64,000 bases of DNA from Hymenobacter sp. CRA2 (GTDB taxonomy: Bacteria > Bacteroidota > Bacteroidia > Cytophagales > Hymenobacteraceae), in NCBI RefSeq assembly GCF_002007105.1, contig NZ_MVBC01000001.1:372001-436000 (forward strand). The letters are read 5' to 3'. Position 1 is the stretch's first letter; every line of letters starts with the position of its first letter. A program made the translations under genes and the position numbers. Below are positions 44,424 to 54,302 of the stretch, one piece after another. A model generated the notes under the pieces. That model searched no databases, was not told the origin of the DNA, and saw nothing but the letters and a program-made list of their open reading frames with translations.

Positions 44424-45263
44424 TCACCGGCGAATGTCGGGGTTTCCGATGGATTCCGCGGCCAGCACCCGCCGCGTGCGCATATCCAGCCGCTGGCCGG
44501 CTACCAGCAGGTGCACGCGCAGGTTTTCGCCCGCCACTGGCTCGCCCCGTCCGATGCGCCCGAGGTTATCGTTGCGCAACTGCCGGCCGTCGACCACCAT
44601 CACCACCCCGTCGCCGAATACCTCGGCCTCGCGCCCGGCCCGGATGACGACGCCCGTTTCCTGCCCCAGCCCCAAGCCTAGGGAAGCCGGGTGCTGAAAC
44701 ACGGCGTGGGCCAGCCGATTGAAGCGGCCGCGCTCGGCAAAGTGCTGGTCGATGATGACGCGCGGCAGCAGGCTCAAGCCGGGCGCCGTGTGCATGCCGC
44801 CCTTGGTGAGCGAACGGGCCCCGTAGCCGGCCACAATCATGCAGCTTGACACCATGGACGCCCCGGCCGAGGTGCCCGCCACGATGAAGTGCGGATCCTG
44901 GTAAAAGCGTCGGCGCAGCACCTCCAGGGCAGGCGTGTTCAGCCAGTGCTCGGTGATGCGCTCCTGGTCGCCGCCGGTGAAGATTACGGCATCGGCTTCT
45001 TCGAGCCGGCGCAGGGTGGCGGGCAGGTGGCCGGGAAACCGCTCGTCGACGCGCAGATGGTGGCCCTGCAGGTCACCAAATTCGGCCACGGCGGCCACGT
45101 AGGCTTGCCCGGTTTTCACCGGGTGCTTGGGCGCGGCCGTGGTCACGATTTCCACGCGGGCGCCGGCGGGCAGCGTTTCGCCCAGCAACGAGAGCAGCGG
45201 GTCGTCGTCGCCGCCGCCGAGAAGCATGGCGGTTCCTTTGGGCAACGTACGGGCTGAAGGCAT
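44424..45263 (-). CDS. cyanophycinase (peptidase S51)
   Basis: Hydrolyses the storage polymer cyanophycin or a related isoaspartyl peptide. The 279-residue protein has GTAMLLGGGDDDPLLSLLGE, AVIFTGGDQERITEHW, the serine nucleophile motif VAGTSAGASMVSSCMI (Ser near residue 130), and GLSLLPRVIIDQHFAERGRFNRL with the family His and Arg residues. No signal peptide is seen, so it is intracellular. No cyanophycin synthetase is in this window, so its natural substrate is open. ATG 45263 is preferred to a TTG two codons upstream. Confidence 0.92.
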   Translation of the reverse strand: MPSARTLPKGTAMLLGGGDDDPLLSLLGETLPAGARVEIVTTAAPKHPVKTGQAYVAAVAEFGDLQGHHLRVDERFPGHLPATLRRLEEADAVIFTGGDQERITEHWLNTPALEVLRRRFYQDPHFIVAGTSAGASMVSSCMIVAGYGARSLTKGGMHTAPGLSLLPRVIIDQHFAERGRFNRLAHAVFQHPASLGLGLGQETGVVIRAGREAEVFGDGVVMVVDGRQLRNDNLGRIGRGEPVAGENLRVHLLVAGQRLDMRTRRVLAAESIGNPDIRR

Positions 45264-45695
45264 AGGCAACAGGCGTTAGCGCCAGGGAGCAGAAAGGCCC
45301 CGCGACGGCCAAAACTACGTGTACTCGCCCAATAAGGCTATGGTTGAGCCGGGCCTTGTGGCACGCGCGGCCCGCAGCCCGCACCACCGCTGCGAAGGGT
45401 GGGCCGGGTGAGCAAAGCCCGATGGCAGGCGGCGCAGCACAAAGATGGGCCCTATTCCTGGCCGCGCTGGGACGCATAAGCGGACACGAAGCCCGCCGGC
45501 CGCGACAGCACCAACCGGCTTGCAAACAAGCACTTACTGCTTACTTACAGCTCAACAACAGCGGAACCGCTCAGAGGGAAATTTTCTGGGGAAAATGATG
45601 GTTTCAGGGTCGGAAATTTTCGGCGCTTCGGGTACTTTTGCGCGCCGTTTCACCAAACTCCGTTTTGCCTAGCGAAACACCTTCTTGCCGCAGTT
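45264..45695. other. 432-bp gap upstream of mgtE
   Basis: No gene is supported; weak reading frames here lack coding character. It contains a small palindrome ATTTTC-TGGG-GAAAAT (45581-45596) and the mgtE promoter-like box given separately. I looked for a magnesium riboswitch and recognised none. Confidence 0.5.
45633..45640 (+). promoter_or_regulatory. -7 promoter box of mgtE
   Basis: TACTTTTG matches the Bacteroidota consensus TAnnTTTG exactly, 55 bp upstream of the mgtE start codon. A clear -33 TTTG box is not visible. Confidence 0.5.
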
Positions 45696-47087
<1,392 letters not shown>

Positions 47088-47209
47088 GGAATGACTAAAG
47101 CATACTGACCTGTTTTGGGCAGGCTATACAAAAAAGGCTTTCTCTGTAAGGGAAGGGTCTTTTTTCTTTTGTGGTGGTCTGTTGGTTGAGCAATCAGTCA
47201 GTTGACTAT

Positions 47210-47614
47210 TTAGCCATCGAAGCGGCGGTTGGCTTTCTTCTCGCTGTTCTTCTTTTTGCTTTCGAGGCGTTTGCGCACGGCCCCGGCGCTGGGCTTGGTG
47301 GCCCGACGGGCTTTGGGTCGGTGCAGGGCTTTGGTTAGCACCTCGTAGAATTTCTGCAGGGCCAGCTCCTTGTTACGGCTTTGGCTGCGGTCTTCCTGCG
47401 AGGTCACAATCAGGTCGCCCTCGGTGGTGAGGCGCGAGGCCAGCTTTTCCTGCAGCCGCTGCTTCTGCTCGTCGGTGAGCAGGGCCGAATCCGCTACGCG
47501 AAAGCGCACCTCCACCTTGCTCTCCACTTTGTTCACGTTCTGCCCGCCCGGTCCGCTGCTGCGCGCGGTCTGAAACTGAAGTTCGGGCAGAAAAGCATTG
47601 AGGGGCGGAAGCAT
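47210..47614 (-). CDS. arfB: alternative ribosome-rescue hydrolase ArfB (YaeJ)
   Basis: Releases nascent chains from ribosomes stalled without a stop codon. The 134-residue protein carries the GGQ catalytic motif at residues 23-25 (SGPGGQNVNKVESKVEVRF) and a basic C-terminal tail (RPKARRATKPSAGAVRKRLESKKK) that would enter the empty mRNA channel. The size is too short for a canonical release factor, since domains 1 and 2 are missing, and matches ArfB. Confidence 0.96.
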   Translation of the reverse strand: MLPPLNAFLPELQFQTARSSGPGGQNVNKVESKVEVRFRVADSALLTDEQKQRLQEKLASRLTTEGDLIVTSQEDRSQSRNKELALQKFYEVLTKALHRPKARRATKPSAGAVRKRLESKKKNSEKKANRRFDG

Positions 47615-47637
47615 GAGCGAAGGATCAGGTAAGTGAA

Positions 47638-48075
47638 TCAGCGGGCAAGCAGGTGCTGCGCCAACACCCAGCCCAGAAGCCCGCAGCGAGCAGTCCAGGC
47701 CAGGGTACGAAGCCAGTTGGTGCGCACCAGCCCGTATACGGTAGCGTAGGCAGCACCGTCAGAGGCCAGCCGGTTGTGCAGCGGCACCGACACAAAGAAC
47801 GTCACGGCCCAGATAACCAGCACCAGCCCCAGCGCCCACCACGCGGCGGCCGACGGCGCCACCCAGGCCCACCAGCCGGCCAGCAGCAACTCCAGCACCA
47901 TCGGCGCCATCACCACCCAGCTGATGCGGGCAGTATGCGCCCGGTGATAAGCCCCGAATTCGGCCGCGGGCACCAGCGCGAAACCGGGGTAATGCACGAG
48001 CTGCACCGTCCAGATAACCCCGGTGAGGTAAGCGCTGAGCGCAAAATTGAGCAGTAGCAGCAGCGGAGCGGGCAT
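47638..48075 (-). CDS. four-helix membrane protein, unknown
   Basis: A 145-residue inner-membrane protein with four hydrophobic segments (LLLLLNFALSAYLTGVIW; WVVMAPMVLELLLAGWWAW; AAWWALGLVLVIWAVTFFV; LAWTARCGLLGWVLAQHLL). Conserved-looking residues sit in VQLVHYPGF and YHRAHTARISW. The general pattern recalls small DUF1772-like proteins, not confirmed. It ends 24 bp before arfB is reached on the same strand. Confidence 0.82.
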   Translation of the reverse strand: MPAPLLLLLNFALSAYLTGVIWTVQLVHYPGFALVPAAEFGAYHRAHTARISWVVMAPMVLELLLAGWWAWVAPSAAAWWALGLVLVIWAVTFFVSVPLHNRLASDGAAYATVYGLVRTNWLRTLAWTARCGLLGWVLAQHLLAR

Positions 48076-48235
48076 AACGACGGCTATACGAGAGCGGAAC
48101 TACGGCAGTAAACGGCCGCCGCTGGGCAGCTGCGGCTGGCCCGCTTGCTGAAGAATATTGGCGGTGACGGGCAACGGCCGGCAAGTGATATACATCTGCT
48201 ATATTGAATACTACAACCCACAAACGTTCAATGCC

Positions 48236-48970
48236 ATGAAAGCTCGTTTCCTCCCCCACCTTGCCCTGCCGCTGGTTCTGCTAGCCACCCTCCCCGCTTT
48301 CCGCCCGGCCGGGATGCCCACCAAGGCCGTAGCCGCCGATGGGCGCGAGGTGCGGCAAGTAGCAGCTTTCAGCAAACTGACCCTGGCTACCTCGGCCGAG
48401 GTAATCCTGGTGCAGGGCAGCACCCAGAAAGTGGAGGTGAGTGGAAGCGCCGAGGACCTGAAAGAGCTGACAACCACGGTGGAAAACGGCCGCCTGACCG
48501 TAGGCACGGTGCAAAAGAACTGGAACAACTGGCGCGGCTTTAAGGGCTCGGTAAAGGTGTACGTGACCATGCCCAGCATTGAGGCGCTGGCCGTGAGCGG
48601 CTCGGGCCAGCTGCACGCCGACCAGATGCTGCGCGGCGGCAGCGTGCAAGTGGCGGTGAGTGGTTCCGGGCAGCTGCGGGCCCCGCTTACGGCCGAAAGC
48701 ATCGAGGCCAACGTCTCCGGCTCGGGCAGCCTGAAGCTCAGCGGTAGCACCACCAGCCTGAACGCGGGCATCAGCGGCTCGGGCCGCATCGAGGCCGGCG
48801 AGCTGGCGGCCAAAACCTGCGAGGCCCGGCTCAGCGGCTCGGGCAACTGCCGCGTGAACGTGGCCCAGACCCTCGACGCGCGCATCAGCGGCTCGGGCAA
48901 CGTGTACTACGCCGGTTCGCCGCGCGTGACCTCGCACGTGGCCGGCAGCGGCCGCGTCAGCAAGAGCTAG
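48236..48970 (+). CDS. DUF2807 (head GIN) domain protein
   Basis: A 244-residue secreted protein with signal peptide (MKARFLPHLALPLVLLATLPAF) and a DUF2807 auto-transporter-adhesin head-type domain. After the strand VRQVAAFSKLTLATSAEVILVQG the sequence is built from about eight beta-helix turns with the word SGSG (VSGSGQLHADQ, ANVSGSGSLKLSG, GISGSGRIEAGELAAKTCEA, RISGSGNVYYAG). Such proteins are frequent in Bacteroidota with unknown function. A strong hairpin terminator follows. Confidence 0.92.
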   Translation: MKARFLPHLALPLVLLATLPAFRPAGMPTKAVAADGREVRQVAAFSKLTLATSAEVILVQGSTQKVEVSGSAEDLKELTTTVENGRLTVGTVQKNWNNWRGFKGSVKVYVTMPSIEALAVSGSGQLHADQMLRGGSVQVAVSGSGQLRAPLTAESIEANVSGSGSLKLSGSTTSLNAGISGSGRIEAGELAAKTCEARLSGSGNCRVNVAQTLDARISGSGNVYYAGSPRVTSHVAGSGRVSKS

Positions 48971-48993
48971 GCGCCTGCGCTTTCTCATTGTAT

Positions 48994-49027
48994 CAGCCCC
49001 GCACCGGTCTCTGCCGGTGCGGGGCTG
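48994..49027. terminator. terminator hairpin after DUF2807 gene
   Basis: Fourteen-bp perfect stem CAGCCCCGCACCGG (48994-49007) with its complement at 49014-49027. Confidence 0.75.
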
Positions 49028-49132
49028 CGTGTTTAAGAGGAATGGAACCAGGCTACGTGTACCGCCTAAGGCTAACGCTGAACAGCTAGTCAGTCAGGCA
49101 TTCATCGCCACGACGCCCTGCTGACCGACAGC

Positions 49133-49717
49133 TTAGGAACCGAAGATGCTGTCCAGCAGCCGCGGTTTGCGGCTGTTGTCGGTTTTGGTTTTCGACTTCT
49201 TTTTGCTGCGTTCCTTGTCCTTGTCGCCGCCGAAGAGGCCGCCCATGAAGGGCTTTTCTTTTTCCTTGATCAGCACGTAGCGCAAGGATACCGCCGTGGG
49301 GAAGCGGAACCAGTCGTCGTTGTTGAACTCCACGCTGGGCTTGAAGTCGGCCGCCACGACGAGGCGCGTGATGGGCAGTTTCCACTCCAACCCCACCAGC
49401 CCGTCGAAGCCGCCGACGGTGCCGTAGTCCTTGTGGCCGCCCACGTGGCCGCCGAGGCCGAAGTAGTAGTTCAGGCTGGGCCCGAGCAGGCCGAAGTGCC
49501 GCTCGGCCAGCACCGTGCCTGTCACTTCGCGCGAGCGGATGATGGCAATGCCCTCCAGGGTGGTTTTCTCAAAAATGCGCTGCTGGACCGTGACGCCGTA
49601 GTTGTCGCTGCCCAGCCGCACCCCAAGGGCTGTGCGGTATTTCTGCGCGGCGGCAGGCAAGGAACACAACAGAACCAGGGCCAGCAAAGGCCACAGATGC
49701 AGACGAAGGCTACTCAT
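49133..49717 (-). CDS. outer membrane beta-barrel-like protein
   Basis: A 194-residue exported protein. The signal peptide (LRLHLWPLLALVLLCSLPAAAQ) is followed by an eight-stranded-looking domain (YRTALGVRLGSDNYGVTVQQRI, TTLEGIAIIRSREVTGTVLAE, LGPSLNYYFGLGGHVGG, FDGLVGLEWKLPITRLVVAADF). The C-terminal tail is very Lys-rich (KDKERSKKKSKTKTDNSRK) and not part of the barrel. Function unknown. ATG 49717 opens the signal; a codon seven residues upstream is possible. Confidence 0.8.
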   Translation of the reverse strand: MSSLRLHLWPLLALVLLCSLPAAAQKYRTALGVRLGSDNYGVTVQQRIFEKTTLEGIAIIRSREVTGTVLAERHFGLLGPSLNYYFGLGGHVGGHKDYGTVGGFDGLVGLEWKLPITRLVVAADFKPSVEFNNDDWFRFPTAVSLRYVLIKEKEKPFMGGLFGGDKDKERSKKKSKTKTDNSRKPRLLDSIFGS

Positions 49718-49836
49718 GCAAACGGGAAAAGGAGGCACACCCCAAACGAAGCAGCCGCGGTCAAAGTACGCGTCGAGCCGCCGAATGGTGACGGCTCATC
49801 CGGCTTTGGCCCTCCCATCGTGACCTTCCGCAGCCT

Positions 49837-51951
49837 CTACTCCACTACCAGGAAGGGCACCGAACCCTGCTGAGTGCCCGCCGTCCAGCGCAGCAGATAC
49901 CAACCGGCGCGCAACGTGGGCAGTGGAATACTCAGCGTATTAATGCCGGCCTGCGGCACCGTTATCTGCTGCCCGCCGTAGTAGCGCCCGATGGCGTCGA
50001 ACACGCGCACGACCATATTACCCTGCGTAGGAGCGTCGAACTCCACTTGCACCAGGTTGTCGCGCACAGGGTTCGGGAACAAGGAAAAAACGGCGCCGGC
50101 CTGCGCCCGCGCTGCAATAGGCGCCGTAACCAGGTCCCTGTTCTGCGCCGCGGTGCTCAAGCTGTGGCGCACGCGCAAGCGGTAATACACCAACCCCACC
50201 GGGGGCTGCGGATCCTGGTAAGAATAACCCGAGCCCGTGGAATTTTGGCTGGGTAGCTGGCCTAAAGTGGTCCAGGTTACCTGGTCAGTGCTGCGCTCCA
50301 CCCCAAAGCCGGCCAGGTTGCATTCGCTGATAGTGTTCCAACTGATTACCACGTTACCGCTGCCTCCGCGGGCCACGGCGGCGGCATCGAGCGGAGCCGG
50401 CTGCAACGGGGCCGGGCCACAGGTACCGGGCTGCACGCTGCGTTCCAGCACCAAGTGCCCGCCCTGAATGTCGCGGCCGCTGTCCAGCGTCCGGTTGACC
50501 TGCGCCCGCCCGATGGCGTAGTGCATCACGGCCAGCCCCGGTGCAATGACGTGGGAGAGTTGCTGCGCGTGGCCCAACTCGTGCAGCACCACGGTTTCGA
50601 AGTCAAACTGCGTCGCGGAGGGCAGCCCCGGCCCGAATTGCCAGTTCACGCCGTCGTCGAACTGCATGTCGATTTCCTTGGCCCAGAAGCGAACGGTACC
50701 ATCGGCGGCGCGGCAGCCCACGTAGTAGCTGGTGGTGCGCCCCAGCACGTTCACGGGCAGCTCGCCCGCCTGGTCGAATTCCAGGGCGTTGACGTCGTCG
50801 GAGGCAATGCCGCGGGCGGTGCGGGTGCTGCCCAACCGCCAGTTCATAAAGGTCTGGCAGCGCCAGCTGTTCAGGGCCCGTCCAAACGCAGCCAACGCCG
50901 CCGCGTTCTGGGCAATGCCGGGGTCGGGCCGGAAGGTGTAGCCACCGCGGCCGTCTTGGTTGATGTGCACGGGCTGGTACACCTGCCCGGAGTTGGTCTC
51001 CTGCACGTTGGTAACGGCAAAGAGCACCGCAATGCTTTGCAGGCTGGTAGCAATCAGCTGGTCGGCCGTGGTCACGCGCACGTTGCCAGTGCCGGCCGGG
51101 TGGCCGTCGGCGGTGTACGAGGGCACCCGCACCTGCACGCGGGTGTCGCTCCAGCTCACGATGTCGCTGCCCAGGGCGGTAGTGAAAGTGCTGCCGCCGT
51201 CATCGGCGTTGCGAAAGGCTACGCTGCCCGGCGCGGCCCCAAACCCGGAGCCCGAGATGGTCAGCACCGTGTTGGTGCCGGCCGTTACCTGCGTCGGCGC
51301 CAGGCTGCTAATGAGGGGAGCATTGCCACGCGCAGCCGTGCCCTGTTGCCGCGCCACGGCGCTGAGCAAGCGGGAGTTCGGTGCCAGTTCCTGCAGCGCC
51401 TGCCCCGTGAGCCCGGCCTGAGCCTGGTAAAACGTGTTGTCGAGGCGCGGGTACTGGCGGAAAGGCTCGGCGGCAGTGCCCACGCTCAAGTCGTAGCGCA
51501 CGAAGCCCTGCTCGCTGGCGTAGGGCGTCCAGCCGACTTGGCCCAGGTCCTGGAAAGCCGACGGCATCAGAAAGAACAAGCCCTGCGCCCCGGGCGCCAG
51601 CGTAAGGGTATTGGTCAGCGTTTGCCGCTCCTCACCCACTGTGCCGCCCTCGGTGATGACCGTCAGCTGCTGCCCGGCGCGCCACTGGCCCTTCAGCAGC
51701 TTGTAAACTTGCACCGTGCTGGCGGTGTAGATGCGCCGGTGCGCCGCGTCCCAGAAGCCCTGCTGGCTGAGCACCTCGCCCTCCACCACCAGCGCGGCGG
51801 CGCGGGCGCGCACGACGGGGTCGAGTGGCAGCAGCAGGCAGTGGGCTTGGTCGGCGGCTACGGGTGCCTGGGCCCGCGCCTGCGGCAGCGCAGCGCCCAA
51901 CAATAACATAGCGGACCAGCGGCGCAGCGCGAGTGTAACAAACGAGGGCAT
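49837..51951 (-). CDS. metzincin-like metalloprotease with IPT and T9SS domains
   Basis: A 704-residue secreted protein. Signal peptide (LALRRWSAMLLLGAALPQARAQ), an N-terminal beta region, an IPT/TIG domain (about 210-305: LISSLAPTQVTAGTNTVLTISG and on), then a zinc protease domain. In the latter, VVLHELGHAQQLSH gives His457, Glu458, His461 and His467 in metzincin spacing, followed by a Met-turn candidate LAVMHYAIGR. The Gly of the canonical HExxHxxGxxH is replaced by Gln. A fibronectin-like domain (about 540-625) and a type A T9SS sorting domain (FSLFPNPVRDNLVQV to VPFLVVE) end it. ATG 51951 is preferred; another ATG at 51981 is possible. Confidence 0.88.
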   Translation of the reverse strand: MPSFVTLALRRWSAMLLLGAALPQARAQAPVAADQAHCLLLPLDPVVRARAAALVVEGEVLSQQGFWDAAHRRIYTASTVQVYKLLKGQWRAGQQLTVITEGGTVGEERQTLTNTLTLAPGAQGLFFLMPSAFQDLGQVGWTPYASEQGFVRYDLSVGTAAEPFRQYPRLDNTFYQAQAGLTGQALQELAPNSRLLSAVARQQGTAARGNAPLISSLAPTQVTAGTNTVLTISGSGFGAAPGSVAFRNADDGGSTFTTALGSDIVSWSDTRVQVRVPSYTADGHPAGTGNVRVTTADQLIATSLQSIAVLFAVTNVQETNSGQVYQPVHINQDGRGGYTFRPDPGIAQNAAALAAFGRALNSWRCQTFMNWRLGSTRTARGIASDDVNALEFDQAGELPVNVLGRTTSYYVGCRAADGTVRFWAKEIDMQFDDGVNWQFGPGLPSATQFDFETVVLHELGHAQQLSHVIAPGLAVMHYAIGRAQVNRTLDSGRDIQGGHLVLERSVQPGTCGPAPLQPAPLDAAAVARGGSGNVVISWNTISECNLAGFGVERSTDQVTWTTLGQLPSQNSTGSGYSYQDPQPPVGLVYYRLRVRHSLSTAAQNRDLVTAPIAARAQAGAVFSLFPNPVRDNLVQVEFDAPTQGNMVVRVFDAIGRYYGGQQITVPQAGINTLSIPLPTLRAGWYLLRWTAGTQQGSVPFLVVE

Positions 51952-52033
51952 AAGCGGCAGGGCAAAACGGACTAGCAACATACGCGTTTTGCTGCCCGGG
52001 CGGCTGGGCTATTATTGCTGCCGGTTCAGCGGC

Positions 52034-52945
52034 TCAGAAGAGCTTGCCCTGCACCGGCTGCACCACCAGTTGCGGGGCGGGCAGCTCGCGGCTGGTGAGC
52101 TTGCTGAGCCGCTGCAGAAAGTACTGAGCCCAGGTGGGCGCGTCGTTCACATCGCGCTGATGGACAAAGAAGTATACCTCGCGCAAGCCTTCATTCAGCC
52201 AAGCCGCCAGCCGCTCGGCCCAGGCATCGGCACGCAGGTAATCGGAGCGATGCAGGGCGTGGCCGTTGAAGCGGATAAAGGCCACGGGCGTGGTCAGGCG
52301 CTGGTGCAGCACGTCGCGGCGGCCGGCCACGTCGCTGATAACCCAGGTTTTGCCGAGGGCTTCGAGCAGAGCACCGGTTTCGGCCAGCAGCACCGGGTCG
52401 TGGTACCAAGCGGGGTGGCGCAGCTCCACGGCCAAGGGCAGGTGGGCTGGCCAGTCGAGCAGGTAGCGCTCCAGGCGCGTCAGTTGCGGCGGAGCGAAGT
52501 TGGGGCCCATCTGCAGGAAAGCCATACCAAGCTGCTCGCCCAAGTTTTCGAGGGCGCGGCAGAAGCTGTTGGTCAGGTCATCGGCGTTGTACAGCTCCCG
52601 GTCGTGGCTGATGCTCTGCGGCACTTTAGGGCAGAAACGGAAGTGCGCGGGCACGGCCGCCCGCCAGCGCCGCACCATCTCCGCATCGGGAATGCGATAG
52701 TGCGTCACATTGACTTCCAGGGAGTTGAACTGCCGTCCGTAGTAATTCAGCTGCTGGTCTTCGCGCAGGCCCAGCGGGTACCATGAGCCCAGCCAGGCTT
52801 TGTTGATCCAGGTGGGGCAGCCCACCCAGATACCGGCGGGCGCCGGGGCCGGACCGGAGCGGACTAGCAGGGTGGTAGTGTCGGGGTGGTCGGGCGGCAG
52901 CGTGAAGCTGATGCCGCGCACGTCCGGAAGTCGGCCGAAGTCCAT
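52034..52945 (-). CDS. DUF72 family TIM-barrel protein
   Basis: A 303-residue soluble protein of the YecE/DUF72 family: IWVGCPTWINKAWLGSWYP, QLNYYGRQFNSLEVNVTHYRIP, HFRFCPKVPQSISHD, LGMAFLQMGPNFAPPQL, LPLAVELRHPAWY, and AFIRFNGHAL. The fold is a TIM barrel with conserved Glu and Arg/His at the barrel end. Biochemical function is unknown. The first 35 residues form an extra N-terminal stretch without similarity; the ATG at 52945 is the only one available upstream of the core. Confidence 0.93.
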   Translation of the reverse strand: MDFGRLPDVRGISFTLPPDHPDTTTLLVRSGPAPAPAGIWVGCPTWINKAWLGSWYPLGLREDQQLNYYGRQFNSLEVNVTHYRIPDAEMVRRWRAAVPAHFRFCPKVPQSISHDRELYNADDLTNSFCRALENLGEQLGMAFLQMGPNFAPPQLTRLERYLLDWPAHLPLAVELRHPAWYHDPVLLAETGALLEALGKTWVISDVAGRRDVLHQRLTTPVAFIRFNGHALHRSDYLRADAWAERLAAWLNEGLREVYFFVHQRDVNDAPTWAQYFLQRLSKLTSRELPAPQLVVQPVQGKLF

Positions 52946-53292
52946 AGGGCAAACCTACGCAAACCCCGCCGGGGCGGCTGCTAGTCCCATACGCAAAATT
53001 TTCAACCTGCGCAACCAGCATTTGGACAAAAGGCGGAGCACCGGCCGAGCTTTTTTTCGACGGCGGATAATCTTATTTCCGTGGTTTAGCGCTTTTTCTC
53101 TATTTAGAATCCAAAATCACCATAAAGTAAACACAATAGGTGATTTCGGAGCCCACTCACACTAAGGCCTAATGCAAATTTTCCAGACAAAGCACAATTT
53201 TCAGAATTTTCCCTAGCTTACAGCCCGACTGTATTTGGATTGTATTTCGGAGAGGCCAATAGTTTTGGCTTGTTCACCATAGCAGAGACTGA
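52946..53292. other. 347-bp gap, AT-rich upstream of rlpA
   Basis: No gene is supported. The stretch 53040-53290 is noticeably AT-rich and probably holds the promoters of rlpA and perhaps of DUF72. It contains GTATTTGGATTGTATTTCG (53229-53247), in which a -33 and a -7-like element could overlap; I cannot assign them firmly. Confidence 0.5.
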
Positions 53293-54045
53293 ATGAAGTT
53301 TAACCAACGACAGAACCTCTCGGGCTTGCTGATGACGTGGCTGACGGCCCTGCTGCTGGTCGCCACTTCGTTGTCCTCCTTCGCCGACGATACGCCCAAC
53401 GCCACCGCTGCCAAAAGCACTGTCATGCGCGGCCGCGCCTCCTGGTACGGCCGGGAGCACCAGGGCCACCGCACCAGCAACGGCTCCCGCTTCGACCGCA
53501 ACAAATACACCTGCGCGCACAAGACCCTGCCCTTCGGCACCAAGCTGCGCGTTTCCAACCCCGAAACCGGCAAAGCCGTGGTGGTGCAGGTCACCGACCG
53601 CGGCCCGTACCGCCACCAGCGCATCCTGGACCTGGCCGAAGTGGCCGCCCGTCCGCTGGACATCGTGCGCATGGGCGCCGTCGGGGTAGTGGCCGAAGTA
53701 GTATCCGACGACACGCCCCTGGGTCCCGTCGCGGGCACGGTACAAGTACCGGAACCCGAACCCACCGATATTGCCGTAACCGACACCACGCCCGAGCCCG
53801 AAGCCACCTACGTGGTGCAGGCCGGCACCTTTGGCGAGCTGCGCAACGCCGAGGCTCTGGCCGCGCAGATCAAAGCCCTGGATGCCCAGCTGGCCGTGGC
53901 CGTACGCCAGGACAACGTCAATGGCCGTGCGCTGAACCGCGTGATTGTGGGCCAGCGCCTGCCGCGCGCCGAAGCCGACGACGTATGGCAGCGCCTGCAG
54001 AACCGGGGCATCAACGGCCTGGTGCGTCAGGCCGAAAACCTGTAG
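53293..54045 (+). CDS. rlpA: RlpA-like septal lytic transglycosylase with SPOR domain
   Basis: Predicted lytic transglycosylase that trims denuded peptidoglycan at division sites. The 250-residue protein has a signal peptide (LLMTWLTALLLVATSLSSFA). A double-psi beta-barrel follows (about residues 48-140: GRASWYGREHQGHRTSNGSRF, HKTLPFGTKLRVSN, VVQVTDRGPYRHQRILDL with the conserved Asp-Arg). After an acidic Pro/Thr-rich linker comes a C-terminal SPOR domain (about 173-250: TYVVQAGTFGELRNAEALAAQI). A terminator follows. Confidence 0.95.
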   Translation: MKFNQRQNLSGLLMTWLTALLLVATSLSSFADDTPNATAAKSTVMRGRASWYGREHQGHRTSNGSRFDRNKYTCAHKTLPFGTKLRVSNPETGKAVVVQVTDRGPYRHQRILDLAEVAARPLDIVRMGAVGVVAEVVSDDTPLGPVAGTVQVPEPEPTDIAVTDTTPEPEATYVVQAGTFGELRNAEALAAQIKALDAQLAVAVRQDNVNGRALNRVIVGQRLPRAEADDVWQRLQNRGINGLVRQAENL

Positions 54046-54069
54046 CCTAAGCTCCCAACGAACTTTCTG

Positions 54070-54104
54070 AGCCGCTTCGGGTACCCATCCGGAGCGGCTT
54101 TTTT
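54070..54104 (+). terminator. terminator after rlpA
   Basis: Stem AGCCGCTTCGG with CCGGAGCGGCT (one mismatch) around GTACCCAT, then T6, 25 bp after the rlpA stop. Confidence 0.85.
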
Positions 54105-54302
54105 GTGCGCTGAATGGCCGCGGCACAATACCGATGAGCGGTGCGCAGTTGCTTTGCTGCGCAGTCACTCCTTTCCGATGACTCACCCCTGGTCTGCGGC
54201 TCCGGGCCGGTTGCAACCTTTGCTACGGCCAGCTTCTCTTACTCAGTGACGGGGGCACCCGCCGCTTACCTGGCCGGGCACCTATTTTTACCGTCCTCCC
54301 CT

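Noticed and set aside
45264-45695. Magnesium riboswitch before mgtE
   Set aside because: Only a short palindrome and a promoter-like box are visible; no M-box-like arrangement of helices could be traced by eye.
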